NCBI GenBank assembly: GCA_950097015.1
Contig: CATNEN010000002.1
Location: 9,067,501-9,131,500 of the forward strand
Length of the DNA: 64,000 bases
Direction of reading: 5' to 3'
Source of the DNA: Macrostomum hystrix
Taxonomy: Eukaryota > Platyhelminthes > Macrostomidae
Shown: positions 44,461 through 57,700 of the stretch, piece after piece
How positions within the stretch are numbered: position 1 is the first letter of the stretch
Layout of the letters: each line of letters opens with the position of its first letter
Program-made: the position numbers and the translations under genes
The notes under the pieces: model-generated
What the model saw: only the letters and a program-made list of their open reading frames with translations
Databases searched by the model: none
What the model was told of the DNA's origin: nothing

Positions 44461-46475
44461 GATCGACACAAGCCAAGTACGACGCCCCAGAAACATTCAG
44501 TATCAGTGCAGTGCTATGGCAGAGTGCGACCTGTTCCACTAGGAAGCAGCGCATTTAAGGTTTTACGCAGATCAATGCTGAAAATAGGAAAAATGGCCCA
44601 CAGAAATCTAACTACGTGCATATTTTATCTGTGCCAAGACTTAATTCAAATTGATCACAATGCCCTGTATCTATAGAAGCTGCGGTACCGAATCTCGCGC
44701 ACTTTATCGTATCTCATATCCGAACTCGGACCGTTGCAAGCTGTCGAGTTGCTGTACAATTTTACCTGTGGCGAGTTATCTCTTGAATCATATTTCAAGC
44801 ATGGATTTATTGCAACGCGCTTTGTCGATTTCAAAGGGAACAAAACGTGCATTAAATGCTTTTGGCCAATGAATGTCGATAGTCTATGCAGACAAGACTA
44901 TCCATATCAACGAGAGCCGCTTGGCAGAAAGCTTTTGCATATAAACAACAAGTCAAATGCATACATTTTGCTCTTCTGCAAAGATTATAAATACCCTGGG
45001 TATTTATAATCTTTGCTCTTCTGTGAGACAGCAAGAACAATACAGGTCTGCGAATTTCAAACGTTATAAGTTCACTATTGCAGGGGCACTCAAACAAAAA
45101 ATGCTAGTTTTATAATACGTATGGAAATTTATCCCTATTCTATTTTTATTAGCAGCAAAGCGGTTCAGAATACTACAGGAGGTCCTTATCCAGATCTAAT
45201 GCAAACAAATTTAGTTCTTTCGCAAGCGATAATGATTTCATTTATTTTTGTACATTAAACCGTCCTATTTTTAATTACCGTTTTCGAGTGGTTTAACAAC
45301 GTGTACAGCCTCTCAGAAACTAATGAAGTACAAGACTCTAAATTAAACTAAAAAACTCATATAAAGCCCTAAGCTGCACTATTTGCAATTTTTCTATTGC
45401 ATCAAGAACAACCCTTCTTTTCTGAGAATTCTTTAAAGGTACATTTGTTGACCAGACATGGGTGCAGTAGGTAGCAGTCGCGAACAATGAGAAATGTGTT
45501 TGTATAATAGGCCCTACTTAAGTCAGTTCTAAGAATATTATTTTTAGTCAATTAATTGTTTAGAATATCATTTAGAGTTTAACTTCTGATTCTTCATTTT
45601 ATGTCTTTATGTGCGTGAATTTATTCTTTAAATTGAAATAGCATAGGTAAAGGTCATGCCTTGGTTCAAAAGATGCATTTCTATCATGGAACAGCTTCAG
45701 TAAAGTTACTTTTTGCTTACTCGAAACTACATAGACGTAGGCAATTTTTATTTTGTGTCTTAAGCTATTCGTGGGCTATCACTATAACATTTAACAAGGC
45801 AAGCCACAAGTTTAAGGCCTACATACATTTTTCTAATTTTCGACATTCTGCTGTGTGATAAATATCACTTACTTCACGGTGTTGTTATATTGTGATAGGG
45901 GCCTAGCCATTAGGCCTACCGTGTAGTAAATTTAGCCATTTCTACTACACTGTCTAGGGCACTCTTAAAAATAGATGACAAAACCAATCAATCTACTTTA
46001 TCACATGTATAATGTATTTCTGAGCATTGGCTATCCAAAGAGTGTTTACCAATGATCTGAAATGTATAGCAATACTGTCTGGTAGGGCCTATTTCTCTTT
46101 CTTGAACTCTCTTAGTAGGCCTACATTTGTCTCCATATGTTTTTAAAGAACTAAGGAAAACTTCTTGAATTATATGTATTGTATTGTATTGTCTTATATA
46201 TCATATAGCATGTCTTGTATTTATTTTAGACCTATTCTTAAGTTTTGTACTTGAATGTGGTATTTAACCACAAATAAACAAAACAGCAAACACTTGCAAG
46301 TGTCTGAATCAAAGTGGACCACCAACAGACACCACACCAATGCTAATCTGGTTGCCAATATTTACTCATTTGATTTGGCTGCACAAAAACTCTTTCTGGA
46401 GTGCCAGCAGCTCTGGCAGGCACTTGCTCTCCTCTCTCACTTCCCAATTTCACTGTATTTTTTGATTTTACAAAT
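44461..46475. other. AT-rich intergenic DNA
   Basis: Apart from the palindrome at 44978-45016 nothing is recognised; short open frames look random. Confidence 0.5.
44978..45016. other. Perfect 39-bp palindrome
   Basis: Two 19-bp arms (gcaaagattataaataccc and its exact inverse) around one central T. It is bordered on both sides by the direct repeat gctcttctg (44970-44978 and 45015-45023). Confidence 0.9.
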
Positions 46476-47163
46476 GGAAGTGCTTATTCCCACGGTCCCG
46501 TGCCGATAATTTCGATTTTATCCACACGGATCCGTGCCGATAATTTTCTGCTTATCCACATGGCAGCTTGTATGAATAGGTCTACTTTCAAGTCCCTACG
46601 TACCTATTCTAATTCTTCTCTGAGCATAAGGCTTTTGCTTCAGAGTATAGTGTATAGTGTACACTATCAATGAATAGTGTAAAAGAATAACAATGATGTA
46701 TAATGTGTGACGAGTTTGGTGCTGACTAGAATTCTGCTGGTTGACTCGTATTATTTTCTTTGATAGACTTTTTACTCTTTAAGTCAATACAATTCAAATG
46801 AAAACATGTTAACGATGACAAAAGATTTAGTAAGTTGTTATTAAAATAATTAAAAAGGATGACAATAATGTCAGTTAATTAATGTGTATGTAGGTCGAAA
46901 TGTAGAACACTGTCGTAACACACTGGCAACTTTGTCAATCTATTGGCTCGAGGGTTCAACAAAACGTTCAAATCTGAAAGGGCCTCATTTCAAAGAACAG
47001 AACCGTGTGGATAAAATTGAAATTAATGGCACGGCATATTTATATTAAGAGTTGTAGACCTATTTATACAAGCTGCCGTGTGGATAAGCAGAAAATTATT
47101 GGCACAGATCCGTGTGGATAAAATTGAAATTATCGGCACGGGACCGTGGGAATAAGCTCTGCC
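46476..47163. mobile_element. Non-autonomous TIR DNA transposon (MITE-like), 688 bp
   Basis: Ends GGAAGTGCTTATTCCC... and, inverted, GGCAGAGCTTATTCCC..., with inverted similarity continuing about 100 bp inward (repeated cggcacg and tgtggataa motifs). Flanked by a perfect 9-bp duplication tttacaaat (46467-46475 and 47164-47172). A 9-bp duplication suits Mutator-like transposases. There is no coding capacity. Confidence 0.85.
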
Positions 47164-47172
47164 TTTACAAAT

Positions 47173-48750
47173 ATGGTAGACAATTTAAAATGAAGAAAAT
47201 TATATATAGTAAAACAAATTCTAGAAATTTTGAGTGAAAATTTGAAAATTCAACCACAACCAGTTACATTATTTCTATGGTTTCTTAAAAAAGTATTGGC
47301 AATATCAACCTGGTGATGAAATCATACTTTAAAAGGGCTTAGTTAATCAATCTGAATAGCAGCTTGCCTAAAACAAATTCATGGCAGTGAGTCACAGAGT
47401 CCTGTTTCTTTGGTAGAGTTATGGAGATAAAAGTTTAAAAACATTGTTAAATGCTAGCTACAATATAAAAAATGTAGGCCTAACCTCATATCTATTCAGC
47501 CACCTAAGCTATCTTGACTTTAGTAGACTTTAGTATAGTCATTCCCCACCCCCAACCTCTCTTCAGCACAGCTATGGCAGTCTTAGTCCTATATTGTTCT
47601 CTTATTGTTTTTCCTATAGATAGAAATTGTCCTATTTCCTATTTCCTTTTTGCCTGGACTTTTGCTCTTTGCTATATTGGTCATGATATTAGATATATAT
47701 ATATATATATATATATATGTGTCGGGGATTTCAGTGAACATTTCAGAATAAAAATAAAAGTGAATAAAATATGAAACACATAATAAAAAACTTATGAAAT
47801 ATATAAAAAAGTTTATGTGAGTCACTGTACCTAAGAAGCTAGCAATGCCACTGCCAAAAAGACTACTTAAGTACTTTTTAATTTGGTTAATTGTCCCAAA
47901 AAATAAAAAGTATTTAGCTATCATGGGCTTGTTTATATTCAGCCTACATTGCATATTGACAAATATATAGCTTACTCCAAGCCATCTTTGTGTTCCCCTC
48001 TTTTTATTATTATATCAGAAATAAAGTTATTTAAGCCAATTTTCAAGCACCTCTATAACATTTTTAAGACTTAAAAATAGTGCTTTTAAATGTATAAATT
48101 ATAAGTATATTATCATTTGTATTTGTTTTTCTTAAGTTATCTTATTCTTATTAAAGTTTATAGCTATTAGTGCATCTCCAGATATTAAACTCAGAAAAAA
48201 ATTCCAAGCATTGGCATCTTTTTCTATTAGATATTGAGTGCACCTAGTTTACATTCTGGTACCATATAGCTATATCATAAAGTACATTGCAAAACATAGA
48301 ACTGTCTGATCTTTTCCGAAGTCCTAGTAATCCAGTTTATTTTTTCTCATTATTCACATTGCTAACAAATTATTAATTGCTTAGTGCTGTGTAGTTATTT
48401 TATGACCGAAAATGTATTAAACTAGAACCATTGTCTTCTTTGCATAAATTATTGTAATTTGGCATTGTGTTTAGCAGTGAGCTAAACCTTTATGGAAAGA
48501 CTTTCAGTAATCTAAAACGCATTTATGCGGGGAATATATTACAGTAGTGTTTAAATTTTTCTTAAAAGTATGTAAAAGCCCATAAGATTGTTTTAACACT
48601 CCACTTATTGTCCAAGGGCATCATATAAATGTGTGTAGCAGGACTATAGTAGGAGCTTGTAACCCTGTGGTTTGAACTTTGAACTGCTCATTGAGAGTCT
48701 CAATGAAATTTTCCATGAGATTTTAATGGTGTGTTTGAAATTTGATGTGA
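47173..48750. other. AT-rich intergenic DNA with a (TA)n run
   Basis: A TA dinucleotide run lies at about 47692-47719. No gene supported. Confidence 0.55.
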
Positions 48751-48751
48751 A

Positions 48752-49846
48752 TGACATTGACATCGTCAGTAACTTTATCACTGTTGCCATGCATCAGAAA
48801 ACTGTGTGAAACTCGCAGATTTGGTCTGGAGGGCATTGGCATCGTCAGTAACTTTATCACTGTTGCCGTGCATTAGGAAACTGTGTGAAACTCGCAGATT
48901 TGGTCTGGAGGGCATTGGCATCGTCAGTAGCTTTATCACTGTTGCCGTGCATTAGGAAACTGTGTGAAACTCGCAGATTTGGTCTGAAGGGCATTGGCAT
49001 CGTCAGTAGCTTTATCCCTGTTGCCGTGCATTAGGAAACTGTGTGAAACTCGCAGATTTGGTCTGAAGGGCATTGGCTTCGTCAGTAACTTTATCACTGT
49101 TGCCGTGCATTAGGAAACTGTGTGAAACTCGCAGACTTGGTCTGAAGGGCATTGGCATCGTCAGTAGCTTTATCCCTGTTGCCGTGCATTAGGAAACTGT
49201 GTGAAACTCGCAGATTTGGTCTGAAGGGCATTGGCATCGTCAGTAGCTTTATCCCTGTTGCCGTGCATTAGGAAACTGTGTGAAACTCGCAGATTTGGTC
49301 TGAAGGGCATTGGCATCGTCAGTAGCTTTATCCCTGTTGCCGTGCATTAGGAAACTGTGTGAAACTCGCAGATTTGGTCTGAAGGGCATTGGCTTCGTCA
49401 GTAACTTTATCACTGTTGCCGTGCATTAGGAAACTGTGTGAAACTCGCAGATTTGGTCTGAAGGGCATTGGCTTCGTCAGTAACTTTATCACTGTTGCCG
49501 TGCATTAGGAAACTGTGTGAAACTCGCAGATTTGGTCTGAAGGGCATTGGCTTCGTCAGTAACTTTATCACTGTTGCCGTGCATAAGGAAACTGTGTGAA
49601 ACTCGCAGATTTGGTCTGAAGGGCATTGGCTTCGTCAGTAACTTTATCACTGTTGCCGTGCATAAGGAAACTGTGTGAAACTCGCAGATTTGGTCTGAAG
49701 GGCATTGGCTTCGTCAGTAACTTTATCACTGTTGCCGTGCATTAGGAAACTGTGTGAAACTCGCAGATTTGGTCTGAAGGGCATTGGCTTCGTCAGTAAC
49801 TTTATCACTGTTGCCGTGCATTAGGAAACTGTCTGAAACTCGCAAA
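48752..49846 (+). repeat. 79-bp satellite, about 14 copies
   Basis: Unit contains cgtcagtaactttatcactg and gaaactgtgtgaaactcgca. Two subtypes (gcatcgtcagtagctttatccc and gcttcgtcagtaac forms) are grouped in blocks. Confidence 0.95.
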
Positions 49847-49849
49847 ATA

Positions 49850-50700
49850 ACGCTCAGCGCTAGTTAATCATAGGCTGCGCTCCTCTATTCAGAGCAGAGC
49901 GTGAGATTCTGAAACTTTCAGACAGAATTCTAATGCGCACTTAAATTCGGAATCCGCACGCAACCAGCTGGTTTGTTGTTTATCATTTCTAGCAATGCAT
50001 TTTGGCATTCCAATTGTTATTTGTTTTGCTTATTTTCTTCTGCACAAAACTTGGCACTGACGTATCTTCTCGCTGATTCACCCTCTCCCTGCAGCTCGCC
50101 AGTCTTGAGCTGATGAAGACTGGCTACTCAGACGGAGCTGGGGTTGACCAGGCTATTGTTTAGTCTTTACTCAGCCTTGCTCATTGGGGGGCTTGGTGTG
50201 GCATTTTCTCTAGCTGTGCCTCGGAGCAGCCACCCACCCCAGACCACTGGAACTGGCACTGTAGACACTGAAAACAGCAGAGTACAGTTCGAATAGGAGT
50301 CAACTAGGCTTATCTGAACCTGTCTGCCCCCTGCTCTTGCTTGCTCTGTACAAACTAACAAAAAACACGCTGAGACCTGTCCGCAGTTACGGCTTCTAGG
50401 AGCAGCTTAGGGCAGCGGCGGCCGAAAGAAGAGCAAATAGTTTTGGAGAAGAAGTTTCGCATTAGTTTTCCTAACTAATTTTGTCAATGGCTGGGGTAGC
50501 CAGTCAACTGCTGCGCACAGCTTGCTGTTTATACAGACCAGTAAATAACTTTATATAGGCTGATTGTTTCTGTGCCTGGGTCGTAATTTATAAGCATATA
50601 AAATGTTTAATACGCCTATGTTTTGTTAGGAACTACAGGAATATTTCGAGCGACAACTACAACCCATTGTAGCCTCAGGATAACAGCGTTCGTTAGAATG
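49850..50700. other. Intergenic DNA
   Basis: No gene or repeat recognised. Confidence 0.5.
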
Positions 50701-50714
50701 ACTTAAATTTTAGA

Positions 50715-50935
50715 GGTTGGATTCCCAACTCCATTGGAGCAATTTGTGTATTTTTTAGCGAGACACTTGAACTCCCTCGTTGCTTCAGTTCACCCTGGTG
50801 TTAATTGGTTATCGGCATTGGCTGGGTTAATGGAGGGTCGGTATGGCGTTCTTGCAGTCCACGAACTGAACAGCCGTGCGCAGCCTGGAAAATATCTTCA
50901 AGTCCTGCCGATTTCATCAGTGAATTTGAGTGAAT
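50715..50935 (+). mobile_element. SINE copy, 5'-truncated
   Basis: Shares ttttttagc.agacact and ttcaccc..tgttaa with the copy at 54690-54935, including the surrounding order. The tRNA-like head is missing or degenerate here. Confidence 0.55.
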
Positions 50936-50979
50936 TAACAACTGCGCACACAGTTACTGACATAAAAGGATTTCGTTAA

Positions 50980-51526
50980 ATTTCTTAAAGGGAATTTATT
51001 GCCTGCCAACAGAGGCGAGCTGTGGGGTGGCTGACTAAACAAGCTAGACTGCTTTTCGTACCTTCATATTGGACACGAGTTGCTTCGAGTTGTGTTTCCT
51101 CCTTCTCCGACACTCGGCTTGGAAGAAATTGAACTGTAGCCAGCCTGCCTGCCTGCGCACTCAATGTACATCTGTCTGCTGTAAACTGTCTGACCCACCC
51201 GAACCCCGCAATTTCTGCTGCCACTGCTTCTCGCACCCGGCCACCCCAGCCTCCGCCTATTTCACAACAAATGAGCTAACCCGTTCGACTGAGCTATCCT
51301 GACCTTTCTCAGTCTGCCGCTGCGCTATTTATTCTTGCTTACTTGTGGTTTCTGCTTATTTATTTTTATTTTTGTCAGTTCAGCTCAGAATTAGAAATAC
51401 ACCAGCCCTTGTTAGAGTCTACAGCTCAAAGCTATTTCTTTTTCTGTAAAAAAAGTTCAATAAAATTATCCACCGTTGCAGCGATAAGTTTGAGCAGTCC
51501 TGAACACCTGGCCGCAATTAGCTGCC
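50980..51526. other. Upstream region of the spectrin gene
   Basis: A good acceptor (caccgttgcag, ending 51480) lies 46 bp before the start codon, so a 5'UTR intron or trans-spliced leader is likely. A tRNA-like A box (tagctcagtcg) on the minus strand near 51285 may be a SINE head. Confidence 0.4.
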
Positions 51527-51721
51527 ATGGACTATCACAGCCAGATTGACATAGAAGCGCACTCTAAGGATTTGAAGCGAATTCGAGAGAATGTGCAAAA
51601 GAAAACCTTCGAGCGGTGGACTAACCGCTTCCTGACTGAGCCCGACTATCGGGTTGGCAACCTGCTGACTGACCTGCGCGATGGCCGGCGACTTATCCGC
51701 CTGGTGGAGATCCTGCAGAAG
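51527..51721 (+). CDS. SPTBN5: Spectrin exon 1, start of CH1
   Basis: Start codon in the context gccATGG. Encodes VQKKTFERWTNRFL and LLTDLRDGRRLIRLVE, the actin-binding CH1 signature. Donor gtcagt. Confidence 0.9.
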
Positions 51722-54700
51722 GTCAGTGACTATAGTCCTGCTTTGTGCTAGTCCTGCTTGGTTTGTGATTGGTCTTTCAAATCATGTCTGGTTTGTGATT
51801 GGTCCTTCAAATCATGTCTGGTTTGTGACTGGTCCTTCAAATCATGTCTGGTTTGTGATTGGTCCTTCAAATCATGTCTGGTTTGTGACTGTTCCTTCAA
51901 ATCATGTCTGGTTTGTGATTGGTCCTTCAAATCATGTCTGGTTTGTGACTGTTCCTTCAAATCATGTCTGGTTTGTGATTGGTCCTTCAAATCATGTCTG
52001 GTTTGTGACTGTTCCTTCAAATCATGTCTGGTTTGTGATTGGTCCTTCAAATCATGTCTGGTTTGTGATTGGTCCTTCAAATCATGCCTGGTTTGTGATT
52101 GGTCCTTCAAATCATGTCTGGTTTGTGATTGGTCCTTCAAATCATGTCTGGTTTGTGATTGGTAACTTCAAATCATGTCTGGTTTGTGATTGGTCCTTCA
52201 AATCATGTCTGGTTTGTGATTGGTCCTTCAAATCATGTCTGGTTTGTGATTGGTAACTTCAAATCATGTCTGGTTTGTGATTAGTTTTTCAAATCATGTC
52301 TGGTTTCGTGATTGGTCCTTCAAATCATGTCTGGTTTGTGATTGGTCCTTCAAATCATGCCTGGTTTGTGATTGGTCCTTCAAATCATGTCTGGTTTGTG
52401 ATTGGTCCTTCAAATCATGTCTGGTTTGTGATTGGTAACTTCAAATCATGTCTGGTTTGTGATTGGTCCTTCAAATCATGTCTGGTTTGTGATTGGTCCT
52501 TCAAATCATGTCTGGTTTGTGATTGGTCCTTCAAATCATGTCTGGTTTGTGATTGGTCCTTCAAATCATGTCTGGTTTGCCAGTTTGGCCCTTTAGTAAT
52601 CAGGTAAAATGCAGTTATTGCTAAATTTGTGTTTGCAACTCGATCGCACAGCACTTAGCCCAAAATAAGTTAGGAAAGTATATTGGCAGAAATAAGGCAG
52701 CCATTAACCATCCTCTGTACCTGGCAGGTCAGCATCGGACGGCCCAACCAGGGCTTCATGCGGGTTCAGCGGGTGGACAATGTCTCCCGCGCTCTGGACG
52801 TGTTGCGCAACACCCGCAAGCGAATCCGAGACACCCGCACTGGCCAGGTGCGGGAGGGCCCGCCAATCATTGTCGGCATCGGCAATGAGAACATTGTGGA
52901 CGGCGATGTCACTCTCACACTCGGCCTGATCTGGCAGATGATTCGGCACTACCACATCGCCATGATTGCCGAGGAGCTGGCCTCCAACAATGAGGAGATC
53001 TCAAAAGAGGCCAAGTCCATCAATGATGCCCTGCTGCTCTGGTGCCAGCAGAAAACCAAAGGCTACCCCAACTGTCACATCCAGGTGAGACCCGATTCAT
53101 TAGTGCCTGAATGTTCCCCATCCACTTGACTCCAAGACTCACTTTGCTATCCTGCAGGATTTCCACAAATCCTGGAATGACGGCATGGCCTTCAACGCCC
53201 TGCTGCACGCTCACCGGCCCGAAGCCTTCGACTACAACCGCCTGCGGCCCGCTGACAAGCTGGCCAACCTCAACCACGCCTTCGATGTAGCGAACGATCA
53301 GTTCGGCGTGGCCAAGCTTCTCGACGCCGAAGACGTTGCCGTCGATATTCCGGACGAGAAGTCCATCATCATCTACGTGACGGACCTGTACTGCGCGCTT
53401 AACAAGGCCAAGACTGAGGAGACGGGCTCCAAGAGGGTCACCAACTTCCTCAATGATCTCAACAAGACTGCCAGAAATGTGCAGCGGTACGAGGCCAACG
53501 TGGACGACCTGTTCGCCTGGATCAAGCGCACCATCACCTGGCTGAGCAGCCGCGACTTCCCGAACAACATCGCCGGACTGCAGGAGGAGAAGCGAAAATT
53601 CAACACCTATGTGCAGGTGGAGAAGTTTGAGAAGTGAGTAGCGAGAAAAAAATTACTTTCTATGGTTTTATTAGTATAGGCTAACTGTGTACTGGAGTCA
53701 TTTTGGTATCATATCTGCACCTCATGACTTGTTCATACGCTTCAAGTACACACTTTACTTAAATCCTTTGATTTCCAGCAAATCCGCCTATTCACTCATG
53801 AGGTTTCCAGCCAATCTACTCAGTCATACATGAGGTTTCCAGCAAATCTACTCATTCATTAATGAGGTTTCCAGCAAATCTACTCCTTCATTCATGAGGT
53901 TTCCAGCTAATCTACTCAGTCATACATGAGGTTTCCAGCAAATCTACTCCTTCATTCATGAGGTTTCCAGCAAATCTACTCCTTCATTCATGAGGTTTCC
54001 AGCAAATCAACTCATTCATTCATGAGGTTTCCAGCAAATCTGCCACGATCATGGCATGAAGATTTTTCCAAAGAAGAATACGAATTAGCTAGCACATTTT
54101 TGGATTCAAGGCTGATGGAATATATTTAATTAATCTGTTCCCGCACTGTCTAGCCTCGGTCCCTGGTTTGTGATGCAGACTCGCTATCTCATGATAAAAA
54201 AACTGCTCTACTATAGAAGGTATTTGTTCAGTAGTAATTATGTGTTCAATTCAATCATCGACTCAATTTAGCTTAGGTATTGAGTTTATCAATCACTGAG
54301 TGAAAACATTTTATATCACAAGTATTTTTCACAGTTTTTTATGTCAAATTATAGAAATGTAACTGTACTTGCAGGAATTTGACCCCATCTGGCTAACTGA
54401 GCATACAATGTGAGCTGTCTCACCTACGCCTCTCATGCTAATCAAACCGCTTATTATTATTTACCGTTGTGCCGCATTCGCAAAGCTTTAGGCCTATCCT
54501 CTGTAGATTTGCTTGATGGATGGCTCAGCGTTTCATTGCCTTTGATCTCAGATGTTCTGACACGAATGGGTGTTAACTGGCATGCTGTTCTGTAGCACCT
54601 TCCCCCTAATTCCCCTTAGTAAAGTACATTTGAGCTGCACACGGGAGAGAAAAACACCTTTTGTGACATTGCTGCTAAATGCAGAAGAGAGTTTCTAGCC

Positions 54701-57700
54701 TAGTTGTCAGAGAGTCGGACTCCCAATTTGAAGGTCGGGAGTTCGATTCTTGACTCAATTAAGACAAATAGTGTCTTTTTTAGCTAGACACTCAAATATG
54801 CATGGCTTGAGTTCACCCAGCTGTTAACTGAATTGAGAGTGTCCACCCCACTAGTCCATGGACAGCCGTACAGCCTTCAGATGCGCCGCGCAATATCAGC
54901 GGCAGTGCTGTCGGCTGAATGCAGTCATTAAAAGTTTTGCTTTATTGATATTTTTTCTGCATTTTCTGAACCAGCATTAACTTTGCTTGCAGTCGTGGAC
55001 TCATAATAGGTCAATTATTTTTGTTAAACTTAACCAACCCAAACTGCAAATGCAAATTAGGTTAATTACTGGCAAACAATAATGATCTCAAATGCCATAA
55101 TTTCCTATTTGAAATTGTGGCGTGCGCGCAATTCTCTTGAGCAAGGCCTCAATCTGTGTTGGGCGGAGAAATATTCTCACAAATGACCAGCTCACAAAGT
55201 ATTTTTTTCAAGATTATTCTCGTTGTTAAATAGATGTCTGTTGTTGTTTCGCTTATACCATTTTGCATGAGTATATGTATTTTGTTGGTAGCGACTTTCC
55301 TATTCGTGCTTGCAATTATGCCTGAAAATTTTTAATCCGATCTGACACCCTCTCATCCAACCTGACACCCTCTCATCCAACCTGACACTCTCATCCAACC
55401 TGACACCCTCTCATCCAACCTGACACTCTCATCCAACCTGACACCCTCTCATCCAACCTGACACTCTCATCCAACCTGACACCCTCTCATCCAACCTGAC
55501 ACCCTCTCATCCAACCTGACACCCTCTCATACAACCTGACACTCTCATCCAACCTGACACCCTCTCATCCAACCTGACACTCTCATCCAACCTGACACCC
55601 TCTCATCCAACCTGACACTCTCATCCAACCTGACACCCTCTCATCCAACCTGACAACCTCTCATCCAACCTGACAGCCTCTCATCCAACCTGACAGCCTC
55701 ATCCAACCTGACACCCTCTCATCCAACCTGACACCCTCACATCCAACCTGACACCCTCTCATCCAACCTGACACTCATCCAACCTGACACCCTCTCATCC
55801 AACCTGACAGCCTCTCATCCAACCTGACAGCCTCATCCAACCTGACACCCTCTCATCCAACCTGACACCCTCACATCCAACCTGACACCCTCTCATCCAA
55901 CCTGACACCCTCTCATCCAACCTGACACTCTCATCCAACCTGACAGCCTCACATCCAACCTGACACCCTCTAATCCGATCTGACACCCTATTGTCCAGGT
56001 TCGGTGAGCTGACAAACCTGGAGGTGCTGCTGTATGACATTCAAAATCTGCAGCGCAAGGAAGGCCATCGCGTCTATGCGCCGAAAGATGGCAAAACTCT
56101 GGAGGATCTGGGCAAAGCTTGGGCTCGACTGGAGGAGGCTGAGCAGGTGTGTTACTCTGATTTTTATACAGTTTCATTTAAAATTGAAGTAGAGTTTCTC
56201 ACCTGACTACTTGTGCCAGTTTGATAAGTATTATAGTAAAGATGTTTGCCAACTAAACAGGCGCGCGAAAAAGCACTAGTTAGCGAGCTGCTCAAGCAGC
56301 TAGAGCTGGAGAAGCGAGCCCGACACTTCACCCTGGTGATGCTGCCGGCCCGGCTGAAGACACTCGGCGAACTGAGCGCCGCCCTAGCCGACATGCGCTT
56401 CAATGAGGACAGCATGAAGGACATCGAGGATGTCTGGGAGCGCCTTGTTGGCATCCAGAGCGCCATCCTCAACCAGAAGGAGATCCGCTTCGAGCCATTC
56501 TACCAGGCCGCTAGGCGGCTCATCGAAGAGAATTACAACGACAAGGCACGCATCGCCGAGGCTCGCGACGATGTTCATGCCAAGTGGGACCAGCTGATGG
56601 AGGCCTTCAAAGCCAAGGATGCCGTGATTCGTCCCTACGCTGACATTGTCGCCATCACCAAGGAGGTTGACGCGCTGCGCACCCAGCTGCTGGTGATGCG
56701 CGAGTCGCTGCCAGCTGGCCAGGACGCAGGAGCTCAGCTGTACGACGCAGAGGATTTGCTGGCTAGGCACAAAATCTCCGAGCAGGTGAGCGGGATGAAG
56801 CGAAAAACACTCTATTGCGGTTGCTCTCCCCTAAGCAAAAAGCTCCTAGTCTCCTTCCTAGCGAGCGTGGGCGGAGTCATAAGGTGTTTGGGCGGAGATC
56901 ATAAAGATTGTAAGCAAAGTCATAGAGAGTGATCGGATATCATTGTGGGCGGAGATAAATAGGAGCTTGGGGCGGAGATCATTCAAAGCGTGGGAGGTGG
57001 TCATTCAAAGCGGGGATTATAAATATCGTGGACGGAGTCAGGGAGCGTTGGTTGAGAAACGTCATACCAATTCTGCTAATTATAGCCGTGATAAAAGTAA
57101 ATTATCAGTGATCATTTTGCTTTGTTCCCAGGAGCTCCTGGCCGTGCATGACCAAATCGACCGGTTAAACAGCCGCGCCCAGAAGCTGTCCACCGGCCGC
57201 TCCAAGGGCACCCCGGCAATGACTCTCAGCCGCAACCTGTTCGCCCTGGAGGAGGAATATCAGACCCTCATGAAGCTGTTCGCCGACCGGCGCGCCGACC
57301 TTGAGCTGAGCCGGGACTATTATCAGTTCCTGCAGAGCTGCGAAGATGAGGAGGCCTGGCTGGCCGACAAGCGCTCCGTCCTGCAGGCTGACGTCACCTG
57401 CAAGGATCTGCGATCGGCTCGCAAGATGATCAACCGGTTGAAGGTTGAAGAGGCCGAGCTGTCGCATCGTCGGACGGTGAGACACGGAGAATGTGCGGAA
57501 GTTCGTAGGCAGAAAGTGGGCCAAGGTCACAGTGAGCGTGGGCGGAGGTTTTAGAGTGAGCGTGGGCGGAGGTTTTAGAGTGAACGTGGGCGGAGGTTTT
57601 AGAGTGAACGTGGGCGGAGATTTTAGAGTGAGCGTGGGCGGAGGTTTTAGAGTGAACGTGGGCGGAGGTTTTAGAGTGAGCGTGGGCGGAGGTTTTAGAG

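Noticed and set aside
51750-52610. Long frames on both strands of the 30-bp repeat
   Set aside because: The unit length is a multiple of three, so open frames are automatic; the region lies between in-phase spectrin exons 1 and 2.
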